The position numbers were made by a program, and so were the translations under genes. A stretch of 64,000 nt of DNA from JAAYXE01 sp964391195 (GTDB lineage: Bacteria > Chloroflexota > Anaerolineae > Anaerolineales > UBA4823), in assembly GCA_964391195.1 (NCBI GenBank), contig CAYMLG010000021.1, forward strand, positions 5,534 to 69,533. The letters run 5' to 3'. The notes below the pieces were generated by a model. That model worked only from the letters and a program-made list of their open reading frames with translations. It was not told the origin of the DNA and did not search any database. Positions 27,082 through 34,830 of this stretch are shown here, in pieces (position 1 is the first letter of the stretch; each line of letters opens with the position of its first letter).

Positions 27082-28842
27082 CTATTGCAGCACTGCGGTA
27101 TACCAGGTTTGAAACGGTCGTGAAGCCATGTCGATTTCGGCGTCTAACTGCTGGAACAGGTCATCCAACCCAACGGCGCTGCGCCTCTCCGGGAGCAGCC
27201 GTAAATACGGGGCGCCTTCCGAGAACCTGACGACGGTGAAATCCCGGCTGGTAACCGGGCCTGCGCTCAGCCCTGGCTGCTCGTACTCGATATCCAGCAG
27301 CCAGGAGAGGTAAGCCAGCCAGCGTTCGGGGGTCTGGTAGGCGTCCACGGGATCATCGGAATAATCTTCATCCACGTAGGTGGGCATTAGAAAGGTGGTC
27401 GCCACGAAGATACAGGGCTGGCTGTCGATCCGGTACTCCGGCGTCAGCGGTTCGTCCAGGAAGAAATAGCTCAGCGGGTGCTTGGCCTGGATTGCCGCCG
27501 GGTGGTCGAAGTAGTAGCGCAGGTTGTTCCAGACCCCATAGCTGGTCAGGAGTACACAACTCTCGGGAGCGGCTGCGTTCAGCTCGGCAGCCTCCACATA
27601 AGCATCTCCGCGAGACTGGCTGAGCGGCAGAATCCGGGCCTGGTAGTTACGGCCGGCGAGCACCAGGGCGGTCAGGGCAACCCCAATGACCATCACCCGC
27701 TTGGCCCGTCCGGGGTCCGCCACCCGCCGGCTCAGGTCTTTGATCAGCAGCAGCGTCAACAGGGTGAGCGGGACAAATGCGGTGATGAATGGATGCTGGT
27801 AGGAGGGCAGCCACCAGAAGAAAAACCCGGTGTAGGCCACAAACCAGGCCAGGCAGAACAGGCGCAGCGCCCGATCTCCCGCCCCTCGCCAGAGTTGCAC
27901 CGTGTGCCACCCGATCAACCCCAGCAGAGCCAGGCCAAATCCGGGCAAGATCAGCGCCTCGATCCGTTCGGGCAGCACCATGATGTTCCAGAACAGGCTG
28001 CTCAGAAGCTGCCTCAGGCCCTCCGGCGATAAGTTCGCCAGGCTGCCCCAGCCCTCCGGGCTGGTTTTGCACAGTCCGCCGAGGCAAATTTCGCTGGTGT
28101 AAGCCAGGCAGAAGCGGATAAAACCGGAGATCGACCGGGGCGGGACCGAAGCCAGGTAAACCGCCAGGTAGTTCGCCAGGGCGGCCAGCCCGGCAAGGCC
28201 GGTCACCCATAGCCAGGTTCTGAACCCCTGTTTCCCGCCGGCGCTTGCGACGAGATATACACCCAGCGGCAGCAGGAACAGCACATTGGCCTGGTGGTAG
28301 AGGATGGCCAGGGCAAACAGCGCCGCGACGAGCATCCTTCCGCCAGCCTGGAGCCTCCCGCCCCTGGTCACCAGCGCCGCGCTGGTCAGGGCCAGGATCG
28401 CCGCGCTGGGGGCGTACATCGTCGTTTGTGTGGACAGCTCCCAGGTACCGCGCAGGCTCAAGAACAGAACCGCGATAGCCAACGCGGCCCGGGTGTTCCA
28501 CACGCTCCTGACCAGGTAGAAAAGCGCCACGCCCCCAATCACCACCCACAGGATGTTGTGGATCTGCCCGGCCAGGATCGCATCGCAGCCCGGACAGATC
28601 GTCCTGGCAGCCAGGTAGAACAGGCGCACGGCGGGGGTGTAGAGCAGGTGGTGGGGGTGGAACATCTCCACCCCGGTTTTGGCCGCCTGCGCGTAGACCA
28701 GGCTGTCACGGGTTTGTTCCGCGGCTCGTGTGAGGAACAGAGCGATGAAAACCAGCCCGCCCCCCAGGAGGCCCCGGCTCCATGCGCTGTTCTGCTCCCA
28801 TATTCTGGCATAAACCCAGGTAGACACCGACTGCCCGGCCAC
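27082..28842 (-). CDS. polytopic GT-C-like membrane protein
   Basis: A GTG at 28842 follows the carbamoyltransferase stop by 10 bp and has a GGGGAG ribosome-binding site; an ATG at 28890 in the same frame would overlap the neighbour by 38 bp, so I prefer the GTG. The product is about 586 residues with about ten hydrophobic helices. It has an acidic residue pair after the first helix (TRAAEQTRDSLVYAQAA), HPHHLLYTPAVRLFYL in the next loop and a soluble C-terminus. The layout resembles GT-C enzymes that use polyprenyl-phosphate sugars, but I see no diagnostic motif, so the function is not assigned further. Confidence 0.65.
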   Translation of the reverse strand: MAGQSVSTWVYARIWEQNSAWSRGLLGGGLVFIALFLTRAAEQTRDSLVYAQAAKTGVEMFHPHHLLYTPAVRLFYLAARTICPGCDAILAGQIHNILWVVIGGVALFYLVRSVWNTRAALAIAVLFLSLRGTWELSTQTTMYAPSAAILALTSAALVTRGGRLQAGGRMLVAALFALAILYHQANVLFLLPLGVYLVASAGGKQGFRTWLWVTGLAGLAALANYLAVYLASVPPRSISGFIRFCLAYTSEICLGGLCKTSPEGWGSLANLSPEGLRQLLSSLFWNIMVLPERIEALILPGFGLALLGLIGWHTVQLWRGAGDRALRLFCLAWFVAYTGFFFWWLPSYQHPFITAFVPLTLLTLLLIKDLSRRVADPGRAKRVMVIGVALTALVLAGRNYQARILPLSQSRGDAYVEAAELNAAAPESCVLLTSYGVWNNLRYYFDHPAAIQAKHPLSYFFLDEPLTPEYRIDSQPCIFVATTFLMPTYVDEDYSDDPVDAYQTPERWLAYLSWLLDIEYEQPGLSAGPVTSRDFTVVRFSEGAPYLRLLPERRSAVGLDDLFQQLDAEIDMASRPFQTWYTAVLQ

Positions 28843-28852
28843 ATTTCTCCCC

Positions 28853-30691
28853 TTAATCCAGGCGAACTTCTCGTTCGGGAAGCCGTTCACGGTACCCGTC
28901 CGGTTTGCGGACGAGGAAATTTCCCATCACCAGCAGGTCGATGTCGCTGTAGGAAAAAGTGTGCAGGGCGTTTTGTGGTGTGTTGACGATCGGCTCTCCC
29001 CGCAGGTTGAATGAGGTGTTCAGGAGCACGGGCACCCCGGTCGCTTCGTGGAATTTTTCGACGATCCGGTAATACATCGGGTTCCATTCCCGCCGCACCG
29101 ATTGCAGGCGCCCGGTGCCGTTGTGGCACACGGCTTGAATATCGGCCTGCTTGTCCTCGGCTACGGGAGAGACCATGAGCATATAGCGCGGCAGGTACTG
29201 CCTGTCCAGCCCGGGTGACAGGAAATACGATCCGGCCTGCTCTTCCAGGACCACCGGCGCAAAGGGGCGGAACATTTCCCGGAACTTGATCTTGGTGTTG
29301 ACCACCTCTTTCATTCGCCCATCTCTGGGGTCGGCCAGGATCGACCGGTTGCCCAGGGCCCTGGGGCCCCATTCGAACCGGCCCTGGTACCAGCCGATTA
29401 CCTTCTCGTGCAGCAGTGTGTCAACAGCTCTGTCCAGCAGCCGCTCAGGATCATCCACCTGTTCGCAGATCAGCCCGTGCTCGCGGATGGCATCCTTCAT
29501 CTCCCCTTCGCTGTACTCGGCTCCCCAGTAGGCGTGTTCCATCGTGAACTTTCTGGGCTGCCCCAGGAGTACATGGTAGACGTACAGCGCTGCGCCCAGC
29601 GCCCCGCCGCTATCCCCCGCCGCCGGTTGGATGAACACGTTCTCGAACGGCCCCTCCCGGAGGATCCGGCCGTTGGCTACGCTGTTCAGGGCCACCCCAC
29701 CGGCCATGACCAGGTTCCTGGAACCGGTCAACCGGTGGGTGTGCCGGCTCATCATCAGCATCGTCTCCTCGGTGAACAGTTGGATGCTGGCGGCGATATC
29801 GGCGTATTTCTGGTTGCGCCTGGCTGTCTGCTCATCCCATTGCGGGTGATCGCGGTTGGGATGGGTGGTGTAGCAGTAGAATTCGGTTTCTGGCTTGCGC
29901 GGCTCGCCGAACAGGTCCACGAACTTCTGGCTGAAAGTCCTTTGGGTGGAGTAGTGGAAAGAGAAGTAGCTCATGTCGAGGTAGACCGCGCCGGACGGAT
30001 CTACCCGCGCCACTCTGCCGATTTCATCCAGGTATCTCGGCATGCCGTAGGGCGCCATCCCCATCACTTTGTACTCGCCGTTGTTGACTTGAAAGCCTAA
30101 AAAGGCGGTGAATGCGGAGTACAGCAGGCCGAGTGAGTGCGGGTAGCGCATTTCGTGGCTCAGGTTGATGCGGTTCTCCCCGGCGCCATTCCAATAGCCG
30201 GTCGCGTGGCCCACGGCCGCGGTCGTCCATTCCCCGACCCCGTCGATCGTCAGCACCGCCGCCTCCTTGTAGGGGGAGGTAAACATTGCACTCGCCGCAT
30301 GGGAGAGGTGGTGCTCAACAAACAGGATTTTGCTCTTCGACACACCGATGCGGGTCTGGAGCTGGCTTTTTATCCACAGCTTCTCATTGAACCAGGTGGC
30401 CATCCCTTCACGGAAGACCGCATATGAGCGCGGGAAGGTCTGCAAGCTGTTCAACAGGATGCGCTCGAATTTGAGCAGTGGTTTTTCATAGAAGACCAGA
30501 TAATCCAGATCCGCCGCGGTGATCCCCGCCTTGCGCAGGCAAAACTGGACGGCGTGATGCGGAAATCCGTGATCGTGCTTCTTGCGCGTAAAGCGCTCCT
30601 CTTCCGCTGCCGCCGCCAGATTGCCGTCCACCAGCAGCGCCGCGGCGGAGTCATGGTAATAACACGAAATGCCGAGTATATACCTGCTCAT
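28853..30691 (-). CDS. NodU/SxtI-type O-carbamoyltransferase
   Basis: A 612-residue enzyme of the carbamoyltransferase family that makes carbamoyl-adenylate from carbamoyl phosphate and ATP and transfers it to a hydroxyl group. The N-terminal half has ILGISCYYHDSAAALLVDG and the metal-ligand cluster VEHHLSHAASA (H127, H128, H131). The C-terminal half has MAGGVALNSVANGRIL, EWGPRALGNRSILADPR and TSFNLRGEPIVNTPQNAL, all standard. It overlaps the SxtJ-like gene upstream by 4 bp. That neighbour and the DUF5989 gene form the trio seen beside O-carbamoyltransferases in saxitoxin clusters. Likely substrate here: a sugar hydroxyl of the polysaccharide. Confidence 0.93.
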   Translation of the reverse strand: MSRYILGISCYYHDSAAALLVDGNLAAAAEEERFTRKKHDHGFPHHAVQFCLRKAGITAADLDYLVFYEKPLLKFERILLNSLQTFPRSYAVFREGMATWFNEKLWIKSQLQTRIGVSKSKILFVEHHLSHAASAMFTSPYKEAAVLTIDGVGEWTTAAVGHATGYWNGAGENRINLSHEMRYPHSLGLLYSAFTAFLGFQVNNGEYKVMGMAPYGMPRYLDEIGRVARVDPSGAVYLDMSYFSFHYSTQRTFSQKFVDLFGEPRKPETEFYCYTTHPNRDHPQWDEQTARRNQKYADIAASIQLFTEETMLMMSRHTHRLTGSRNLVMAGGVALNSVANGRILREGPFENVFIQPAAGDSGGALGAALYVYHVLLGQPRKFTMEHAYWGAEYSEGEMKDAIREHGLICEQVDDPERLLDRAVDTLLHEKVIGWYQGRFEWGPRALGNRSILADPRDGRMKEVVNTKIKFREMFRPFAPVVLEEQAGSYFLSPGLDRQYLPRYMLMVSPVAEDKQADIQAVCHNGTGRLQSVRREWNPMYYRIVEKFHEATGVPVLLNTSFNLRGEPIVNTPQNALHTFSYSDIDLLVMGNFLVRKPDGYRERLPEREVRLD

Positions 30692-30912
30692 GCCTGAGAT
30701 CTCGCCTTCTCGATCGTGTCCGCCTGTTCAGCGCGGGGGTGCCAGAATTGCTCAGGGATAGTTTTGATCCCCAGCCGGTCGCTGAACGAGCTCGTCCCGA
30801 CCCCAAATGGCACGAAGATGGTGAAGTAGAAAACCGTTAAAATCACCCGGGCGACGATATTGCCGATAAACTCGCCGAACGCTTTCCATCTGGCCCATAA
30901 CTTGCGCAGCAT
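30688..30912 (-). CDS. SxtJ-like small membrane protein
   Basis: A 74-residue protein. The N-terminus is LRKLWARWKAFGEFIG and continues into one or two hydrophobic helices (IVARVILTVFYFTIFVPFGVG) and a polar tail. I recognise this arrangement from SxtJ, encoded next to the O-carbamoyltransferase SxtI in saxitoxin clusters and next to carbamoyltransferases elsewhere; its function is unknown. It overlaps the carbamoyltransferase start by 4 bp, which indicates coupled synthesis and perhaps a membrane complex. The identification is from memory of the motif, not a search. Confidence 0.72.
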   Translation of the reverse strand: MLRKLWARWKAFGEFIGNIVARVILTVFYFTIFVPFGVGTSSFSDRLGIKTIPEQFWHPRAEQADTIEKARSQA

Positions 30913-31052
30913 TCATCCTCCTCTGTTCCCTGACGGTCCTGTGGCTTTGGGATGGGTCTCATTCCTGGAAAGCCGGATGATCCCCCTGGCACACTCCGGA
31001 TCGCCCAACCGCTCTCGAAGCGCCTGGGCAAGGCGTGAAACTGCCCAGAGTC

Positions 31053-31235
31053 TTAGAAAAGTGTGTAGATGAAGGGCGCAATCCCCGATGTCGTCCCGAA
31101 GATGAGCAGCAGCGCGAACGCGAGTAGGGTGATCACCATTGGGATCAGCAGCCAGAGTTTTCTCGCCCACAGAAAGGCGAGGATTTCCCCGACAATTTCG
31201 AAGTTTGTCGCCATCGATTGCAAGAATGCTTTCAC
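31053..31235 (-). CDS. DUF5989 (SxtK-like) small membrane protein
   Basis: A 60-residue protein, probably from a GTG at 31235 with a GGAGGG ribosome-binding site, or from ATG 31214. After a polar start it has FLWARKLWLLIPMVITLLAF, a single membrane helix, and ends APFIYTLF, the hallmark of DUF5989 proteins such as SxtK. These are found beside O-carbamoyltransferases, with unknown role. A 140-bp spacer without a gene separates it from the SxtJ-like gene. It is the second gene of the operon after the receiver-domain protein. Confidence 0.75.
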   Translation of the reverse strand: MKAFLQSMATNFEIVGEILAFLWARKLWLLIPMVITLLAFALLLIFGTTSGIAPFIYTLF

Positions 31236-31357
31236 CGGTCATCCCTCCAACGTCCATGCTCCGCCCTTCCGACATGCGCTCGGATTCCGGGGGAAGATAA
31301 AAAAATTAAGAACTTTGCGTACCGGCAGAATGGACCGGGAGTCCGATCCAGTGCCGG

Positions 31358-31693
31358 TCAGCGGGGCAGGATCGAGGTGAGCAGATCAGAACTGCGCGAG
31401 ATACTGATGACTCGCTGTTCGTAGATCCGCACCTGATTGCTATCTGAATTCACTATGACAATCGTGAGCTTGGGATAAACTTCGAGTAATCCCAATGGAG
31501 AGAAGCCCTCGGTGCGAATGATTTTTTCGTCAATGATCAACATATCGGGGCGGAAATCGTCGATGCACTCGAGCGCAGCTCTTCCATCGGTGAAGGGAAT
31601 ACTGACGAACTGAAATTTATCCTCCTCGGCAAACAAGTTTTCCAAAGCGGCTGCGAGCATCTGTATCCCGAAAACAACTAAAACTCTTCTCAC
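31358..31693 (-). CDS. orphan receiver-like domain protein
   Basis: A 111-residue protein, from a GTG start with a GAGG ribosome-binding site, that is a receiver domain and nothing else. The phospho-acceptor Asp is present (DMLIIDEKII). The acidic pair after strand 1 is missing (VLVVFGIQM instead of xDDx), and the Lys after strand 5 appears as Arg (ISISRSSD). It therefore may not be phosphorylated normally. It is the first gene of the polysaccharide operon and lies 123 bp from DUF5989, so it may tune the operon's products by protein contact. No kinase gene is near. Confidence 0.72.
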   Translation of the reverse strand: MRRVLVVFGIQMLAAALENLFAEEDKFQFVSIPFTDGRAALECIDDFRPDMLIIDEKIIRTEGFSPLGLLEVYPKLTIVIVNSDSNQVRIYEQRVISISRSSDLLTSILPR

Positions 31694-31705
31694 CCCTGAC
31701 CTCTT

Positions 31706-31722
31706 TTAATCGGACCAATTAA
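31706..31722. promoter_or_regulatory. near-palindrome TTAATcGGaCCaATTAA at the polysaccharide operon start
   Basis: A 17-bp near-perfect inverted repeat (arms TTAAT.GG and CC.ATTAA) lies about 12 bases past the expected transcription start and just before the ribosome-binding site of the receiver gene. This is the position of a repressor operator. The binding protein is not known; the NarL-type regulator encoded just upstream is one candidate. Confidence 0.45.
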
Positions 31723-31740
31723 GGCTTATTTAGTGGAATT

Positions 31741-31769
31741 ATCTTACGTAAATGGATCGTGACGGTCAA
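31741..31769 (-). promoter_or_regulatory. predicted sigma70-type promoter of the polysaccharide operon
   Basis: On the minus strand, TTGACC (-35, at 31764-31769), a 17-bp spacer and TAAGAT (-10, at 31741-31746) lie about 48 bp upstream of the receiver gene. The -35 matches the consensus at 5 of 6 and the -10 at 4 of 6. No other promoter as good is seen down to the left end of the operon. Confidence 0.55.
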
Positions 31770-31948
31770 TCAATCTTTATCGACATCCAGGGGTTAAAAA
31801 AGCATTAATTACTTTTGGTTTTAGGGCGTTAGGAGGGTGATAAGGTTTAATTCTTTGCGCCTGATATCACGTATGAGCCGTTCTTCCAGTCCTGTTCTCT
31901 CGCCCGGTGCAAAGGCCTCCCTGATGTGCGAGGGCCTCACCCGGAAAT

Positions 31949-31985
31949 GAAACATGACCCACCCGAAAAGGATGGGTCATGTTTC
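31949..31985 (-). terminator. hairpin terminator after the NarL-type regulator
   Basis: A perfect 13-bp inverted repeat (GAAACATGACCCA / TGGGTCATGTTTC) with an 11-nt loop lies 77 bp downstream of the regulator stop. The T-run after it is weak (ATTTCC), so it may be only partly intrinsic. Confidence 0.65.
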
Positions 31986-32061
31986 CGCCGCCGTTCAAAA
32001 GCCTGGCGAACTGTAGGACCGGATTCAGCCCCTCAGCCCGGTTCCGGAAATTTCTGTTTGT

Positions 32062-32739
32062 TCAAGTACGCCTGTATTTCCTCGTATTGCCGTTGCTGGT
32101 TTGACCAATGCGCTGGGCAAAGGTTCGCACTTCTGCCCGGCTGCGAATATTCAACTTGTCGAAGATCTTGTGCACATGGCTCTTGACTGTGTTCTCGGCA
32201 ATGTTCAGCGCATCTGCGATTTCCTGATTGGATGCGCCGGATCCCAGCATCCCAAATACCTCTAATTCACGGAAAGTCAGCGCGGCCATGGCTGCATCCA
32301 CTTCGGGGCTGTTCAATTTACTCATCCGGGTGTACTCCTGGATCAACAGGCGTGTCATTCTGCGGGAGATCGCCGCTTCACCCCGCTGTAACCCTTTAAT
32401 GGACTCCAGGAAATGAGCTTTCGGCATGTGCTTGGGGATAAAGCCGACCGCTCCGTGTAAGATCGCCGACAGGATAAAATCCTCAGAATCGTCGATGGAC
32501 AGGATGACAACATTCTTCCCCGGCCACAAGGAGGTGATCCTCTGCGTGGCCTCTAACCCGCTCCCATCCGGAAGGTTGATATCCATCAAGATCACTTCTG
32601 GATCGCACTGGGAAATCAGATTTATTCCATCTGCAATCGTATCCGCCTGGCCAACTACGCGGAACTCGGGCTGGCTCTCCAACAGGCTTGTCAAGCCATC
32701 TCGAAACAGTACATGATTATCGATAATGAGAATCTTCAT
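32062..32739 (-). CDS. NarL/FixJ family response regulator
   Basis: The ATG at 32739 (MKILIIDNHVLFRDG) is chosen over a frame start 45 bp upstream because it begins at strand 1 of the receiver. The product is 225 residues. Receiver domain 1-120 has D8 in the acidic pocket (DNH instead of DDH), the phospho-acceptor in VILMDINLPDGSG, and the switch Ser and Lys in VVILSIDDS and GFIPKH. The C-terminal LuxR-type helix-turn-helix (LTFRELEVFGMLGSGASNQEI ... ENTVKSHVHKIFDKL) binds DNA. It is transcribed separately from the polysaccharide operon but lies just upstream of it, so it is a plausible regulator. No sensor kinase is adjacent. Confidence 0.9.
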   Translation of the reverse strand: MKILIIDNHVLFRDGLTSLLESQPEFRVVGQADTIADGINLISQCDPEVILMDINLPDGSGLEATQRITSLWPGKNVVILSIDDSEDFILSAILHGAVGFIPKHMPKAHFLESIKGLQRGEAAISRRMTRLLIQEYTRMSKLNSPEVDAAMAALTFRELEVFGMLGSGASNQEIADALNIAENTVKSHVHKIFDKLNIRSRAEVRTFAQRIGQTSNGNTRKYRRT

Positions 32740-32784
32740 AATACGTCTGGAAACAAGATACTCGTTGTGTAGCATAACTACCAC

Positions 32785-33110
32785 TACCTCGATAAATGTT
32801 ACCGATAAAACGGAAATTACCCCTGTGATCCTGGAATATCCCCACTAAGGAGCGAAAGCCGGTGGGCTATTCTTTTCCCCGCCTCAGCATCCCTGAGTGC
32901 GGTAAAACCGCCTTAAGGTCAGGTGGGTAGGTCGGACAGGCGCAATTTGTAAAGTAGAGTCAGATGAAGAGGGCAAGCATGGGGGGCTGACTTGGTAATG
33001 ACCCGATGGATAACTGCTATTTGATACGTAAGTAGCTAACCTCTAGTTTCATGATAAAGAACGTATATCTATCCAAAATGTTACATAATGGAGGGGAAAA
33101 GTCCGAATTC
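32785..33110. other. structured intergenic region, no gene recognised
   Basis: Two adjacent short hairpins stand out (CTCAG/CTGAG at 32883-32897 and GCGGT/ACCGC at 32899-32911), followed by GGTGGGTAGGTCGG. Between 33000 and 33110 the sequence is AT-rich. I do not recognise a known RNA family. Confidence 0.4.
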
Positions 33111-34643
33111 TCATCTTGGTTGATATGTAATAATGAATTCATCGAGAATCTGCCCTTCGATGGTTTTATAGTACCCATGCGCTTTCCTTGGATCGCCCCC
33201 ATAGTTAAATGTTATAAACAAAGCGCCGGCCCCGTGGACATCGGTGAACGCCGGCATGGGCAAATCGTTCGCCCGATCCTGGCCGGATAAATCCCCTTTC
33301 GTACAGTTATTGCGGCAGTAGCGGTCGCCGGCGATAATCGTGGACCACCAGCCGTCTCCGTCGTGTCTCCACCGGTCTTGCAGGTATTTGGATTGGTGCT
33401 CGGCGTAGACGTTGCCAATATAATCACGCATCTCAAAGCCACCTCCTAACGAAGACACGATCACCATCGTTCTGCCCGGGCCGATGGTGACCTCCTCAAC
33501 TCCGTTCGCCTCCGAGTTCGGTTTTCCTGCGTTGGGACAGTTGGCTGAGGTTGTGGTGTGATTTTCGACGGTCCGGCTCGGGTCTCGTTCGATCCGGTTC
33601 CGCTCGTTCTCGAGGTTGTTGGGCCCGCCATTCTGCCAGTCGCCGATATTGTCCAGCACGCAAGTGCGGGTGTACTGGTGGGTGTTCCCGTTGATCACCA
33701 GCGCCCCGGCCTCGGCGCAGGCCTGGTACAGCTCATAGGGCAGTGAGCTGTCTGGAAAAGGGTCGTTATCGTAAGCATGCCCTTTCGAGAACCCGTTGAA
33801 ATCCAAATGATTCCCATGCCACAGGCACAGCCTCCAGAGGTTATCGCCCGGGACCTGTCCGGCGGCTGCGAAAGCATCCACCGGCCACTTTGCGTCTCCC
33901 TGGTGGTTCTGGAAGACCAGCGTGATCTCTTTGTACTTCACCCAGTAATCGCCCGCCCGGCCCGAGGTGGGTTTATCCGGCCCGTTGTATGTCACTTTGC
34001 ATTCTGTGTAGGGGACCCGGAAATAGCTGTCCGGATACACGGTGCCGTACTTATCCCCGTTGCCGATGCATCCGCCCCATGTGGCCCCGAGCTCGTCCTC
34101 CATGAACGTGACCGTATGGTAAAAATCGTGGGCGAGCTGGTCGGCGTATGGTCCATTGGGTGGGCCGATCTCTGCCCCCGTCGCCGGTCCTAGCAGCAGA
34201 GGGTCGCTGACATATGGACTGACCTGGTGCGTCCCGAGCTGGCTTTTCAAGGAGTCCAACCAATCGACATATGTTTTTGTCTGGCCCCAATAATCCCCCT
34301 GGACGGAGATCAACTCCGCCCCTTCGGCTACAATCAACTGCAGCACCTGTGGCCAGAGGGTGAGCGCTTCGCTGTCTGCCGTAAAAGCCATCGTTACCGG
34401 TGTCGCCCCGCCGGAGGGCGGTGGAGGTGTGCTGCTGGCGCTGGGGTCTTGTGGCTGAGTAGGGGAAGGCGTGACCGCTGCCGGAACCGGTTGCTTTACA
34501 ATGATGGGGAGGGCCAGGGTATAAGGACTTTCTTGCCCTTGGAAGCCTGGCGTCTTTTTTGCCATGAAGATCATCGTTGCCAGGAAGGTGATGGGGAAAA
34601 TGACCAGCAGCCGTTTTAGAAGAGCAGTTTTCCCTCTAGCCAT
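33111..34643 (-). CDS. secreted metallophosphoesterase-like protein
   Basis: A 510-residue protein with a signal or anchor (about 8-28), then the motif SPYTLALPIIVKQ and a Pro/Ser/Thr linker to about residue 80. The rest resembles a divergent calcineurin-like metallophosphoesterase. AFTADSEAL takes the place of the first DxH, VQGDYWGQ gives the second Asp, CIGNGDKYG the GNxx position, LWHGNHLDF a His ligand, and VINGNTHQYTRT the last HxH region. The two histidines of GHxH are not both kept, so activity on phosphate esters is uncertain. The gene is monocistronic with an AT-rich upstream region. Confidence 0.55.
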   Translation of the reverse strand: MARGKTALLKRLLVIFPITFLATMIFMAKKTPGFQGQESPYTLALPIIVKQPVPAAVTPSPTQPQDPSASSTPPPPSGGATPVTMAFTADSEALTLWPQVLQLIVAEGAELISVQGDYWGQTKTYVDWLDSLKSQLGTHQVSPYVSDPLLLGPATGAEIGPPNGPYADQLAHDFYHTVTFMEDELGATWGGCIGNGDKYGTVYPDSYFRVPYTECKVTYNGPDKPTSGRAGDYWVKYKEITLVFQNHQGDAKWPVDAFAAAGQVPGDNLWRLCLWHGNHLDFNGFSKGHAYDNDPFPDSSLPYELYQACAEAGALVINGNTHQYTRTCVLDNIGDWQNGGPNNLENERNRIERDPSRTVENHTTTSANCPNAGKPNSEANGVEEVTIGPGRTMVIVSSLGGGFEMRDYIGNVYAEHQSKYLQDRWRHDGDGWWSTIIAGDRYCRNNCTKGDLSGQDRANDLPMPAFTDVHGAGALFITFNYGGDPRKAHGYYKTIEGQILDEFIITYQPR

Positions 34644-34830
34644 AACTCGCTCCTCCTCGCCTTCGCTTGCTTTTCCAGACTATGAATTTTACACCATAAA
34701 TCTGACTTTTTTATCCAAATTTTATAGCGTTCTAGGAATTTCCGTGGGATCTACCGAATCTGGCCTGATCACGGCGCTCCCGGGAGGGCCAATTTCACGC
34801 ACGCTTGATCGGCTGCCGCGCAAGAGAAGA

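Larger units (their letters stand above)
31694..32061. other. AT-rich intergenic region, no gene
   Basis: This stretch carries the operon promoter, the palindrome just past it, and the hairpin downstream of the NarL-type regulator. No credible coding frame is visible. Confidence 0.7.

Noticed and set aside
32820..32960. Cyclic-di-GMP (GEMM-I) riboswitch
   Set aside because: GAGCGAAAGCC looks like part of the conserved core, but the other conserved segments and the pairing do not fit.
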